From: [Clostridium] citroniae WAL-17108
GTDB taxonomy: Bacteria > Bacillota > Clostridia > Lachnospirales > Lachnospiraceae
Reading direction: 5' to 3'
Length of the DNA: 64,000 bases
NCBI RefSeq assembly: GCF_000233455.1
Contig: NZ_JH376425.1
Span: forward strand, 62,001-126,000
Shown here: positions 1-7,565 of the stretch, in pieces
Numbering within the stretch: the stretch's first letter is position 1
Layout: the number at the start of each line of letters is the position of its first letter
Position numbers and translations under genes: made by a program
The notes under the pieces: model-generated
Database searches by the model: none
What the model was told of the DNA's origin: nothing
What the model saw: the letters and a program-made list of their open reading frames with translations, nothing else

Positions 1-1065
1 GGAAAACTGGTGCGGGATATTGTGGATGCGGCAAAGAACCTCCATCCCAGATTTATCTGCATGGGGGGAACGCCCATTCCCATGATGATGGGAACCGACT
101 TTAAGGGAATCGCCAGGATGATCGAGAAGGAGACAAAAATCCCCACCTTTGGCATTGCCACCAATGGAATGCATTCCTATGTACAGGGAGCAGGGGAAGC
201 GCTGAGGCAGATTGCGGTGCGCTTCTGCCCTTCCGGGGAGGAACTTTGGGGAATGGCCGGGGAAGGCGCACACGATGTTTTACACGGCGCGCCTGCCGGC
301 TCACGCGGTACCAGGCTGCGCGTCAATCTGCTGGGGGCCACGCCATTGGATTTCTCCCTGACGGGAAATGTGGCCGGCATGAAAGCATTCCTTGCATCCC
401 ACGGAATGGAGACCTTAAGCTGCTGGGCCATGGAAAGCAGTCTGGATGAAATGCGCCTGGCCGGACTGGCAGATGTGAACCTGGTGGTATCCGCGGCCGG
501 TATTCCACCGGCCATGGAGTTGGAACGAAAATACGGAACTCCCTATGTGGTGGGAACTCCGGTGGGAAGAAGGGCGGCCCTGCGCCTGGCCGGACTGCTG
601 CGTCTTGGAGCCGGGACAGGGAAGAGCCGGAGCCTGTTTGCAGGAGGGAACGGGCACAGGGACCCGTCAGACGGCCCGTCAGGCGGCCCATGGGGCGGCT
701 CCGTGGATCTGGGGCTTACGGGACTTCCTGAGGACCTTTCCGGGGAACACATCCTGATCGTGGGGGAACAGGTGATTGCCGGCTCCCTGCGGTGCAGCCT
801 GCGGGAGGATCTGGGAGCTGGGGATATTCATGTGCTGTGCCCCACGGAAGGCGGCGCGGACCTGGCTGAGCCGGGGGATATCCTGGTCTGGGACGAGGAT
901 GAGGCCATTGCGGCCATGGAAAAGAGTACAGTTGTCATTGCAGACCCTTTGTACCGCCAGGTATGTCCCGGGGACGGACGGCAGGTCTTTGTGGACTTTC
1001 CCCATGAGGCGTGTTCAGGGCGCATGTACCATGACAGAATGAAGCCGTTTGTGTGCGGCGTTTAG
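1..1065 (+). CDS. Nitrogenase component 1-like protein (NifD/NifE/NifN superfamily), 5' partial
   Basis: The frame is open to the window edge, so the N-terminus is missing; the GTG at 10 is probably internal. About 354 residues are visible. Segments typical of nitrogenase component 1-type oxidoreductases are seen: GGTPIPMMMGTDF near residue 22, VNLLGATPLDF near 110 followed by LTGNV, and YGTPYVVGTPVG near 180. This family includes nitrogenase, cofactor scaffolds NifEN, protochlorophyllide reductase and unassigned nitrogenase-like reductases. The N-terminal region that would carry cluster-binding cysteines is outside the window. It is followed after 40 bp by a metal-chelate-type ABC importer and a HydE-like radical SAM gene, which suggests metal cofactor chemistry rather than nitrogen fixation. 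The family call is firm; the substrate is unknown. Confidence 0.8.
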   Translation, partial: GKLVRDIVDAAKNLHPRFICMGGTPIPMMMGTDFKGIARMIEKETKIPTFGIATNGMHSYVQGAGEALRQIAVRFCPSGEELWGMAGEGAHDVLHGAPAGSRGTRLRVNLLGATPLDFSLTGNVAGMKAFLASHGMETLSCWAMESSLDEMRLAGLADVNLVVSAAGIPPAMELERKYGTPYVVGTPVGRRAALRLAGLLRLGAGTGKSRSLFAGGNGHRDPSDGPSGGPWGGSVDLGLTGLPEDLSGEHILIVGEQVIAGSLRCSLREDLGAGDIHVLCPTEGGADLAEPGDILVWDEDEAIAAMEKSTVVIADPLYRQVCPGDGRQVFVDFPHEACSGRMYHDRMKPFVCGV

Positions 1066-1105
1066 AATTGTCCGGAAGTCCGGGCAAAGGAGAGGAAGAG
1101 AGATT

Positions 1106-2269
1106 ATGAAAAAGTTAACAGCAGTAATATTAAGTCTATGCCTTGGGGTGGCAGGCCTGACAGGATGCCAGGCAGACGCCCGGGGGACGAATGTGCAGGC
1201 ATCGGATCACCAGGAAGCGGAAACCGCGGACCAGTCAGGACCTAAGACCATCACCGACCACGCGGGCAACCAGGTGGAGATCCCGGCGCAGGTGAACCGT
1301 GTGGTAGTCACGGACATTCTTCCCCTGCCCTCCATCATCACCGTATTCCTGGGCTCGGGTGAAAAGATCGTGGGTATGAATCCGGCCAGTATGAGCGCTG
1401 CAAAAACCGGGCTTTTGGGAGAACTGTTTCCGGATATCCTGAATGCCAGCACGGACTTTATGAACGGCAGCGACATCAATATGGAGGAACTGATGAAGCT
1501 GGAGCCGGATGTGGTATTCTACAATGCAGGCAGCAAGGAGATGGGGGAGGCCCTGACTTCAGCCGGATTCGCAGCCGTAGCAGTGTCTGTGAACAAGTGG
1601 GATTATGACAGCATTGAGACATATGATCACTGGGTGGAACTTTTAAGCCAGATCTTCCCTGAAAAAGGAGACACTGCAGACAAAGTATCCCAGTACAGCC
1701 AGAAAGTCTATGAAGATATCCAGAAGCGGGTATCCGGCTTGAAGAAGGAGGAGCAAAAGAATATCCTGTTCCTGTTTAATTACAGTGACACCACCATGAT
1801 CACCTCGGGCAAAAAGTTCTTTGGGCAGTTCTGGTGTGATGCCGTGGGCGGACGCAATGCGGCAGAGGGAGTGGCGGCAGAAAATTCCAATGCCGTCATC
1901 AATATGGAGCAGGTCTATGAGTGGAACCCGGATGTGATCTTTATCACCAATTTTACCCCGGTACAGCCTGAGGACCTGTTTGAAAATGCAGTGGGGCAGG
2001 ACGATTGGAGCCCGGTAAAGGCAGTACAGGACGGGCATGTGTATAAGCTTCCTCTGGGCACTTACAGAAGCTATACGCCCAGCACGGATACGCCCATGAC
2101 CCTTTTGTGGATGGCTAAACAGGTGTATCCGGACCTGTTTGAGGATGTGGACATCACCAAGGAGGTGAAGGACTACTATCAGGCCATGTACGGTGTCAAG
2201 CTGAGCGATGAACAGGTGGAGAGGATGTACCACCCGGGCCGTGACGCGGCAGCGGGCTATAAGAAATAA
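1106..2269 (+). CDS. ABC transporter substrate-binding lipoprotein, iron-chelate/corrinoid type (FecB/BtuF-like)
   Basis: This is the extracytoplasmic solute-binding component of a metal-chelate importer. The start at 1106 follows AGAGGAAGAG and gives a signal peptide with lipobox LTGC and lipidated Cys at residue 21. Upstream in-frame codons from 1049 lack a good ribosome site. After a polar linker, the segment DHAGNQVEIPAQVNRVVV is the usual beginning of the periplasmic binding domain, which continues to the C-terminus (about residues 55-370, total 387). The next genes are the cognate permease and ATPase, so the three form one transporter. The ligand could be a siderophore, haem, a corrinoid or another metal chelate, and the sequence does not decide between them. 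Confidence 0.88.
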   Translation: MKKLTAVILSLCLGVAGLTGCQADARGTNVQASDHQEAETADQSGPKTITDHAGNQVEIPAQVNRVVVTDILPLPSIITVFLGSGEKIVGMNPASMSAAKTGLLGELFPDILNASTDFMNGSDINMEELMKLEPDVVFYNAGSKEMGEALTSAGFAAVAVSVNKWDYDSIETYDHWVELLSQIFPEKGDTADKVSQYSQKVYEDIQKRVSGLKKEEQKNILFLFNYSDTTMITSGKKFFGQFWCDAVGGRNAAEGVAAENSNAVINMEQVYEWNPDVIFITNFTPVQPEDLFENAVGQDDWSPVKAVQDGHVYKLPLGTYRSYTPSTDTPMTLLWMAKQVYPDLFEDVDITKEVKDYYQAMYGVKLSDEQVERMYHPGRDAAAGYKK

Positions 2270-2289
2270 AAAGTAAGGATGGATTAAAC

Positions 2290-3471
2290 ATGAATGTGAG
2301 AGATTGTTTGAGACAATACTGTACCCGGCTGACTGCCCCGCTTTGCGGTGCAGCTGCCTTAGATTCGGCCAGAATAGCCCACCCAGCCTCCTCTATCCGG
2401 GGCAGGTCATCCTCAGATCGGGACAGCCAGCCGGGCACAGAAATTGCACAGGCAATCTCCGGCGCCCGAAGGTGGAACCGTTACTGGACCCTGGGTTCCC
2501 TGGCAGTGATCTTCCTGTGTGCGGCTGGGGCAATGGCCGTGGGACGCTTTACCATTTCACCCAGGGAGCTGGCAGCCGTGCTGGTTCCGGGTGCATTCCC
2601 TGAGGTGGAGGTATCAGGCCAGGTCAGGACCGTGATCACCAATATCCGCCTTCCGAGAGTGATATTAGCCCTTCTGGCCGGCGGGGGACTGGCGGCGTCC
2701 GGCGCAGCCTTCCAGGGGCTTTTTGCCAATCCCCTGGCCACGCCCGATACCCTGGGCGCGGGAAACGGCGCATCCTTTGGGGCTGTGCTGGGCATCCTTT
2801 TAGGGCTTCCTGCATTCGGCATCCAGGTGCTTGCCATGGTTTTGGGTGTTGCGGCAGTGCTTATGGCCTGGAGCGTGGGCCGGGTCAAGGGAACCATGCC
2901 TCCCCTTATGATCATACTGGCAGGCATGATGGTCAGTTCCCTGTTTTCAGCCCTGGTGTCTTTGATCAAATATGCCGCGGATCCACAGGATGTGCTGCCC
3001 TCCATCACCTACTGGCTCATGGGAAGCATGGCATCCACCACAAAATCCACCCTGGTAATGGGAGCGCCCTTTATCGCAGGGGGAAGCATGCTTTTGTTCA
3101 TGCTGCGGTGGAAACTCAATTCCATGTCCCTGCCTGAGGATGAGGCAAAATCCCTGGGGATCCCGGTGAAGCGGATCCGCAGCCTGGTGATCGTGGGGTC
3201 AGCCATGGTCACAGCCGCCGTGGTATCCATGTGCGGCCAGATCGGCTGGGTGGGTCTTCTCATCCCTCACATGGTGCGGATGATATTTGGAAATGACAAC
3301 AGCTCCGTAATGCCTGCCAGCATGGCTTTTGGGGCGGTGTTCATGCTTATCATTGACACCCTGGCCCGGTCCGTCACGGCATCGGAGATACCGGTATCCA
3401 TATTGACAGCCCTTATAGGAGCACCCTGCTTCATACTGCTCCTGAGAAAGACAGGAGGAATCCGATTATGA
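2290..3471 (+). CDS. ABC transporter permease, FecCD family
   Basis: This is the inner-membrane permease of the metal-chelate importer. After about 66 hydrophilic residues, longer than usual for FecCD/BtuC proteins, a series of about nine to ten hydrophobic helices follows. Family segments include ITNIRLPRVILALLAGGGLA, SGAAFQGLFANPLATPDTLG and CGQIGWVGLLIPHMVR. The ATG at 2290 has AAGGATGG upstream. The stop overlaps the start of the ATPase gene by 4 bp (ATGA), which indicates translational coupling. The N-terminal tail is rich in Ser, Arg and Ala and has no recognisable domain; a later start is possible but none has a better ribosome site. Membrane topology was judged by eye. Confidence 0.9.
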   Translation: MNVRDCLRQYCTRLTAPLCGAAALDSARIAHPASSIRGRSSSDRDSQPGTEIAQAISGARRWNRYWTLGSLAVIFLCAAGAMAVGRFTISPRELAAVLVPGAFPEVEVSGQVRTVITNIRLPRVILALLAGGGLAASGAAFQGLFANPLATPDTLGAGNGASFGAVLGILLGLPAFGIQVLAMVLGVAAVLMAWSVGRVKGTMPPLMIILAGMMVSSLFSALVSLIKYAADPQDVLPSITYWLMGSMASTTKSTLVMGAPFIAGGSMLLFMLRWKLNSMSLPEDEAKSLGIPVKRIRSLVIVGSAMVTAAVVSMCGQIGWVGLLIPHMVRMIFGNDNSSVMPASMAFGAVFMLIIDTLARSVTASEIPVSILTALIGAPCFILLLRKTGGIRL

Positions 3472-4277
3472 AATTTGAAGTGAGAGACGGCGGATTTGGA
3501 TATTCCCGCGGCCAGTACATTTTACAGAACGTGAACTTTTCCATGGATAAGCCGGAGGTGCTGTCCGTGCTGGGAGCCAACGGCGCGGGAAAGACCACGC
3601 TGCTCAAATGTATGCTGGGCCTTCTGGAATGGAAGACAGGAGGCACATACATTGACGGGGCCAACATTAAGGAGATCCCCTATCATCTGCTTTGGCAGAA
3701 GATTGGATATGTGCCCCAGGCCAAAGCGTCCGCTTTTGCATACCGCGCAGAGGATATGGTGCTCCTTGGAAGAAATGCCCATCTGGGTACATTTGGACAG
3801 CCAAAAAAGGAGGATATGGACATTGCCCTTGCCTGTATGGAAGAGATAGGGATCAGCTATCTGAGAGGCAGGCTGTGCAGCAGGATCAGCGGAGGGGAGC
3901 TTCAGATGGTGCTCATTGCCAGGGCACTGGCGGCTGATCCCTCTATTCTGGTTCTGGATGAACCTGAATCCAATCTGGACTTCAGAAACCAGCTCATTGT
4001 GCTGGAGACCATTGAACGGCTGTGCAGGGAAAAGAGTATCTCTGCGGTGGTGAACACCCACTACCCGGAGCACGCCCTGTCCATTTCCCAGAAAGCCCTT
4101 CTCCTCACCCCCCGTGGTTTTACCATGTTCGGCCCCACAGAGGAAGTGCTCAGCGAGTCCCATCTGGATGAGGCGTTTGGGGTGGAGGTAAAACTGTATC
4201 CCCTTAAGCACAAGGACCGTACCTACACCTGTGTCCTTCCGGTGGGATTAAAAGAAGTCATGGAAAGAGGTGCGTGA
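3468..4277 (+). CDS. ABC transporter ATP-binding protein, FecE/BtuD type
   Basis: This is the cytoplasmic ATPase that powers the preceding permease. The 269-residue protein has Walker A GANGAGKTT at residues 36-44, a Q-loop region (GYVPQ), the signature RISGGELQ near 137 and Walker B ILVLDEPESNLD near 160, followed by the H-loop histidine in NTHYPEH. The signature has the common SGGE variant with Leu. It overlaps the permease gene by 4 bp at its start and the radical SAM gene by 4 bp at its end, so all are cotranslated. Length and motif order are normal for iron-chelate transporters. Confidence 0.92.
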   Translation: MKFEVRDGGFGYSRGQYILQNVNFSMDKPEVLSVLGANGAGKTTLLKCMLGLLEWKTGGTYIDGANIKEIPYHLLWQKIGYVPQAKASAFAYRAEDMVLLGRNAHLGTFGQPKKEDMDIALACMEEIGISYLRGRLCSRISGGELQMVLIARALAADPSILVLDEPESNLDFRNQLIVLETIERLCREKSISAVVNTHYPEHALSISQKALLLTPRGFTMFGPTEEVLSESHLDEAFGVEVKLYPLKHKDRTYTCVLPVGLKEVMERGA

Positions 4278-5326
4278 TGGATACCATAAAAGAACTGGTG
4301 GACCGGCTGGCAAAGCACCGGATCCTGGACAGGGAGGAATTTTGTTTCCTCATTGATCATATGACAAAAGACGGGGCAACCTATCTTTATGAAAAGGCCA
4401 GAAACGAAGCGTTAAACAGCTATGGGAATAGGATATTTGTCCGTGGCCTCATGGAATTTACCAATTATTGCAAGAACGACTGCTATTACTGCGGCATACG
4501 CAGAAGCAACCCAAAGGCGGCCAGATACAGGCTGACTCCGGATCAGATCATGGACTGCTGCCGGATCGGCTATGGACTGGGGCTGCGCACCTTTGTGCTT
4601 CAGGGCGGGGAGGATCCGTGGTTTACGGATGAAAAAATCGCTTATCTGGTGGAGAGCATAAAAAAAAGCTATCCCGACTGTGCGGTCACACTGTCCGTGG
4701 GTGAAAAGGATCTTCACACCTACAAGCGCTGGTTTGACGCCGGGGCGGACAGGTATCTGCTGCGCCATGAAACAGCCAATCCATGTCATTATGCCAGCCT
4801 TCATCCGCCTCAGATGTCCTCGGAACACCGCAAAGAATGCCTCAGGAACCTGAAAGCCATCGGATATCAGACGGGGTGCGGGATCATGGTCGGGGCGCCC
4901 TATCAGACAACGGAGCATATTGCTGAAGACCTGGAATTTATGTACGGCCTGCAGCCGGAAATGGTGGGGATTGGTCCGTTTATCCCTCATCACGATACCC
5001 CGTTTAAGGACCGGCCGGCCGGAACCCTGCGCCAGACCCTGCTGCTCTTAGCCATTGTCCGGCTGATGCTGCCCTCCGTCCTGCTTCCGGCCACCACGGC
5101 TTTGGGCACCATTGAGGAAAATGGCCGGGAGCAGGGTGTTATGGCAGGGGCTAATGTGGTCATGCCCAACCTGTCACCAGTGGATGTGCGCAAGAAATAT
5201 ATGCTCTATGACAACAAGATCAGCACTGGAGTGGAAGCTGCCACCAACATTAATGAATTAAAAAAACGTATGAAAGCAATCGGATATGAGGTGGTGACAG
5301 ACCGGGGCGACTATAAGAAGCCATAA
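4274..5326 (+). CDS. Radical SAM protein, HydE family-like
   Basis: This is a radical S-adenosylmethionine enzyme resembling HydE, which helps assemble the [FeFe]-hydrogenase H-cluster. The radical SAM motif CKNDCYYC (CX3CX2C) lies near residues 66-73. HydE-like segments follow: LQGGEDPW, RYLLRHETANP, GIGPFIPHHDTPF and PATTALGTIEENGREQGVM. Its 350 residues match the family length. The three C-terminal cysteines that bind an accessory cluster in some HydE proteins are not seen. No hydF, hydG or hydrogenase gene lies nearby, and the start overlaps the ABC ATPase gene by 4 bp. The context therefore points to a HydE relative working with the nitrogenase-like protein, which is inference. The family call is firm; the reaction is unknown. 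Confidence 0.82.
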   Translation: MMDTIKELVDRLAKHRILDREEFCFLIDHMTKDGATYLYEKARNEALNSYGNRIFVRGLMEFTNYCKNDCYYCGIRRSNPKAARYRLTPDQIMDCCRIGYGLGLRTFVLQGGEDPWFTDEKIAYLVESIKKSYPDCAVTLSVGEKDLHTYKRWFDAGADRYLLRHETANPCHYASLHPPQMSSEHRKECLRNLKAIGYQTGCGIMVGAPYQTTEHIAEDLEFMYGLQPEMVGIGPFIPHHDTPFKDRPAGTLRQTLLLLAIVRLMLPSVLLPATTALGTIEENGREQGVMAGANVVMPNLSPVDVRKKYMLYDNKISTGVEAATNINELKKRMKAIGYEVVTDRGDYKKP

Positions 5327-5357
5327 ATCCTCATAATTACTTTGAAGGTTACTTTAA

Positions 5358-5386
5358 GTATAAATTCCTCTGTTTTACAAATACTA
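5358..5386 (+). promoter_or_regulatory. Possible sigma-G-type promoter of spoVT
   Basis: GTATA at 5358-5362 and AATACTA at 5380-5386 are separated by 17 bp. They resemble the forespore sigma-G elements (GHATR and CATWHTA), apart from the first base of the -10 element. spoVT is a sigma-G gene in Bacillus subtilis, which makes this reading plausible. No terminator was seen between the radical SAM gene and this site. Confidence 0.28.
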
Positions 5387-5442
5387 CATTTACGGGCAAC
5401 AAAGAAGATAAATGTCAGAGAGTAAAATGGAGGAATTTTTTT

Positions 5443-5991
5443 ATGAAAGCTACAGGAATAGTAAGAAGAATTGACGATCTGGGACGTGTGGTCATTCCAA
5501 AGGAAATCCGCCGTACCCTGAGACTCAGGGAAGGTACGCCATTAGAGATATTTACGGACAGGGAAGGAGAGATCATTCTCAAGAAATATTCACCCATGAT
5601 GGAGCTCACTTCATTTGCAGTACAGTACGCGGAGGCAATGGCCCAGTCCACCGGCCTGCTGGTATGCATCACGGACAGGGACCAGATCATCGCTGTAGCA
5701 GGCGGGGCAAAGAAGGAGCTGCTTCAGCGCAACATCAGCCGTCAGCTGGAACAGGCCATCAATGAGCGCAACACGGTGATGGCTGCAAGGGATGACAAGG
5801 CATTCATCCATCTGGTGGACGAGGAACTGGAGGGCATATCAGCTCAGGTTGTGGCCCCCATTATCTGCGAAGGGGACGCCATCGGCGCCGTGGCTCTTAT
5901 GAGCAGGGAAGCCAGGGCCAAGTTCGGAGATATGGAAATGAAACTGGCTGTGACGGCAGCCGGGTTTCTGGGCCGTCAGATGGAAGGCTGA
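5443..5991 (+). CDS. spoVT: Stage V sporulation protein T (AbrB/SpoVT transcription factor)
   Basis: This is a DNA-binding regulator that adjusts late forespore gene expression. The first about 50 residues form the swapped-hairpin AbrB domain (MKATGIVRRIDDLGRVVIPK). The rest, about residues 55-178, is the GAF-like domain characteristic of SpoVT, with LLVCITDRDQIIAVAGG. The length of 182 is close to the usual 178. The start follows ATGGAGGAATT at good spacing. It stands alone: a 116-bp gap precedes it and a terminator hairpin (6048-6090) follows. Its presence supports an endospore-forming Firmicute. Confidence 0.95.
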   Translation: MKATGIVRRIDDLGRVVIPKEIRRTLRLREGTPLEIFTDREGEIILKKYSPMMELTSFAVQYAEAMAQSTGLLVCITDRDQIIAVAGGAKKELLQRNISRQLEQAINERNTVMAARDDKAFIHLVDEELEGISAQVVAPIICEGDAIGAVALMSREARAKFGDMEMKLAVTAAGFLGRQMEG

Positions 5992-6047
5992 GATTAAAGG
6001 GAAGCCATGGGCAACTTGGGCTTATGGGCTGTCGTTTACGGGTATGT

Positions 6048-6090
6048 CCCGGTACAGGAAAGGAGATATGATACCTGTGCCGGGATTTTT
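6048..6090 (+). terminator. Rho-independent terminator after spoVT
   Basis: CCCGGTACAGG (6048-6058) pairs with CCTGTGCCGGG (6074-6084), with one G-T wobble. ATTTTT follows. It ends the spoVT transcript. Confidence 0.75.
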
Positions 6091-6127
6091 ATCCTATTAT
6101 TTAGGGCTTTTTTCCTGGTTACGTTTA

Positions 6128-6136
6128 TGCTATACT
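6128..6136 (+). promoter_or_regulatory. Extended -10 promoter before the NlpC/P60 gene
   Basis: TGCTATACT at 6128-6136 fits an extended -10 element. The -35 region 17 bp upstream is only a T-run. It would produce a leader of about 190 nt ahead of the hydrolase gene at 6333. Confidence 0.35.
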
Positions 6137-6142
6137 GGCATT

Positions 6143-6332
6143 ATTGATATTTGGAAATGTAATTTTACAGGCAGATTCAGCATTCAAAGGGTTTCCCCAT
6201 CTCTGAAGCGGCAGGATAGAGCGAATTTGATCCGAGGCGGTATGATCTTCTTTTGGATAGGGAGGCCTCCGGCGCCAAGGCGAACCGGAACGTCACCATG
6301 ATGGGGAAGATAGGGGTATACATAGATCAGAG
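6143..6332 (+). other. Untranslated leader of the NlpC/P60 gene, possibly structured
   Basis: No convincing gene lies here. The stretch 6225-6310 is GC-rich with several self-complementary runs (GGAGGCCTCC, CCGGCGCC, GGCGAACCGG). I compared it by eye with c-di-AMP (ydaO), c-di-GMP-I and THF riboswitch cores and found no match. The leader may fold, but no known class was recognised. Confidence 0.25.
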
Positions 6333-7559
6333 ATGAAAACAAAAGATTACCATGTCAGGGTACGCCTTCTTTTCCCGGTGTTCCTGGCGTCAGTTCTCCT
6401 TATGGCCATGGAAGTATGGGCCACGCCCGGAGTCAGGACGGAACAGGATCAGAGGACGGCCCAGGAGGAAGAGGACAAGGCCCGGGAGGAGAAGGCCCGG
6501 GAGGAGAAGGACAAGGCCCAGGAGGAATTGGAGAAGGCCCGGGAGGAGGCGGATTCCCTGGAGCATAAGCGGGATGATACCCAGAAGCAGGCCCGGGAAC
6601 TGGAGGATCAGCTTACCAGGCTTTTGATGCTTAGCAGTCTTCTGGAGTCTGATATGGAAGAACTGAAACAACAGATAGAGACGGCGGAACATGATTATGA
6701 GACAGCAGTACAGAACCGGGAACAGCGGTATGAGATGCTGAAAAAAAGGATCCGGTTTCTCTATGAGGAGGGAAATATAACTTACCTGGATATCCTGCTG
6801 AGGGCCAGGAATATCGGGGATGTGGTGAACCAGACCGAGTACTTTTCCCAGCTTTACCAGTACGATCAGGAGATGATCACACAATACGAGGAGATCAGGG
6901 TCCAGGTACTGGAGAAGAAGGCGCGGCTGGAGGGAAAGCAGTCTGAGATGGAGGTCATGGAACAGGAATACAGAGGACAGCAGACGCAGATCCGATCCAT
7001 GATCCGCCAAAAGGAGCGGGAGTCAGAGACATTTTCAACCCAGCTCACAGAGGCCAGGGAACGGGCAGCCGGGGCGGCAGATAAAGTGCGCTTAAAGAAT
7101 GAGGAGATCAGACGCCTGAGAAAGCAGGCGGAGGCCCGGCGCAGTGAGGAAGACAGGAGCAGGGAGGAAGCCCGGCGCAGGGAGATGATCAAAAGCCATG
7201 GCGGCACTTCCTTTGGGCGGGAAGTGGCTGATTACGGTCTCCAGTTTGTGGGCAATCCCTATGTATATGGGGGTACAAGCCTGACTAAAGGGGCTGACTG
7301 TTCCGGATTTACACAGTCCGTGTACCGTCATTTTGGGGTGAACATTCCCAGAACCTCCGGGGAACAGGCCGTGTTTGGCAGGGAGGTTTCCTATGAGGAT
7401 ATGGAGCCGGGGGATCTGGTCTGCTACTCCGGCCATGTGGCCATGTACATTGGGGACGGCAGGATCGTCCACGCCAGCTCCACAAAGGAAGGCATCAAGG
7501 TGGGATATGATCCGGCTTACCGGACCATTGTGTCCGTCAGAAGGCCGTGGCAATCGTGA
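6333..7559 (+). CDS. Secreted coiled-coil peptidoglycan hydrolase, NlpC/P60 family
   Basis: This is probably a cell-wall endopeptidase cutting peptide stems. A signal peptide spans about residues 1-31. A long charged coiled coil rich in Glu, Arg, Lys and Gln runs from about 35 to 285, followed by an NlpC/P60 catalytic domain at about 295-405. Cys323 in GADCSGF and His368 in SGHVAMYIG are the expected catalytic pair, and VHASS supplies the third polar site. The layout resembles CwlO/PcsB-type hydrolases, whose coiled coil is contacted by FtsEX in other Firmicutes. ftsEX is present 45 kb downstream, and pairing of the two is inference. Early residues contain a repetitive K/R-E-E stretch. The domain calls are firm. 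Confidence 0.9.
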   Translation: MKTKDYHVRVRLLFPVFLASVLLMAMEVWATPGVRTEQDQRTAQEEEDKAREEKAREEKDKAQEELEKAREEADSLEHKRDDTQKQARELEDQLTRLLMLSSLLESDMEELKQQIETAEHDYETAVQNREQRYEMLKKRIRFLYEEGNITYLDILLRARNIGDVVNQTEYFSQLYQYDQEMITQYEEIRVQVLEKKARLEGKQSEMEVMEQEYRGQQTQIRSMIRQKERESETFSTQLTEARERAAGAADKVRLKNEEIRRLRKQAEARRSEEDRSREEARRREMIKSHGGTSFGREVADYGLQFVGNPYVYGGTSLTKGADCSGFTQSVYRHFGVNIPRTSGEQAVFGREVSYEDMEPGDLVCYSGHVAMYIGDGRIVHASSTKEGIKVGYDPAYRTIVSVRRPWQS

Positions 7560-7565
7560 TAAAAG

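Noticed and set aside
6044..6301. 85-codon + strand ORF between spoVT and the NlpC/P60 gene
   Set aside because: It runs through the spoVT terminator hairpin (6048-6090) and the promoter at 6128, has no ribosome site that fits and no protein-like pattern.
6143..6332. c-di-GMP or c-di-AMP riboswitch before the NlpC/P60 gene
   Set aside because: GCCTCCGGC near 6264 recalls part of the GEMM motif, but the other conserved segments of either class are missing.
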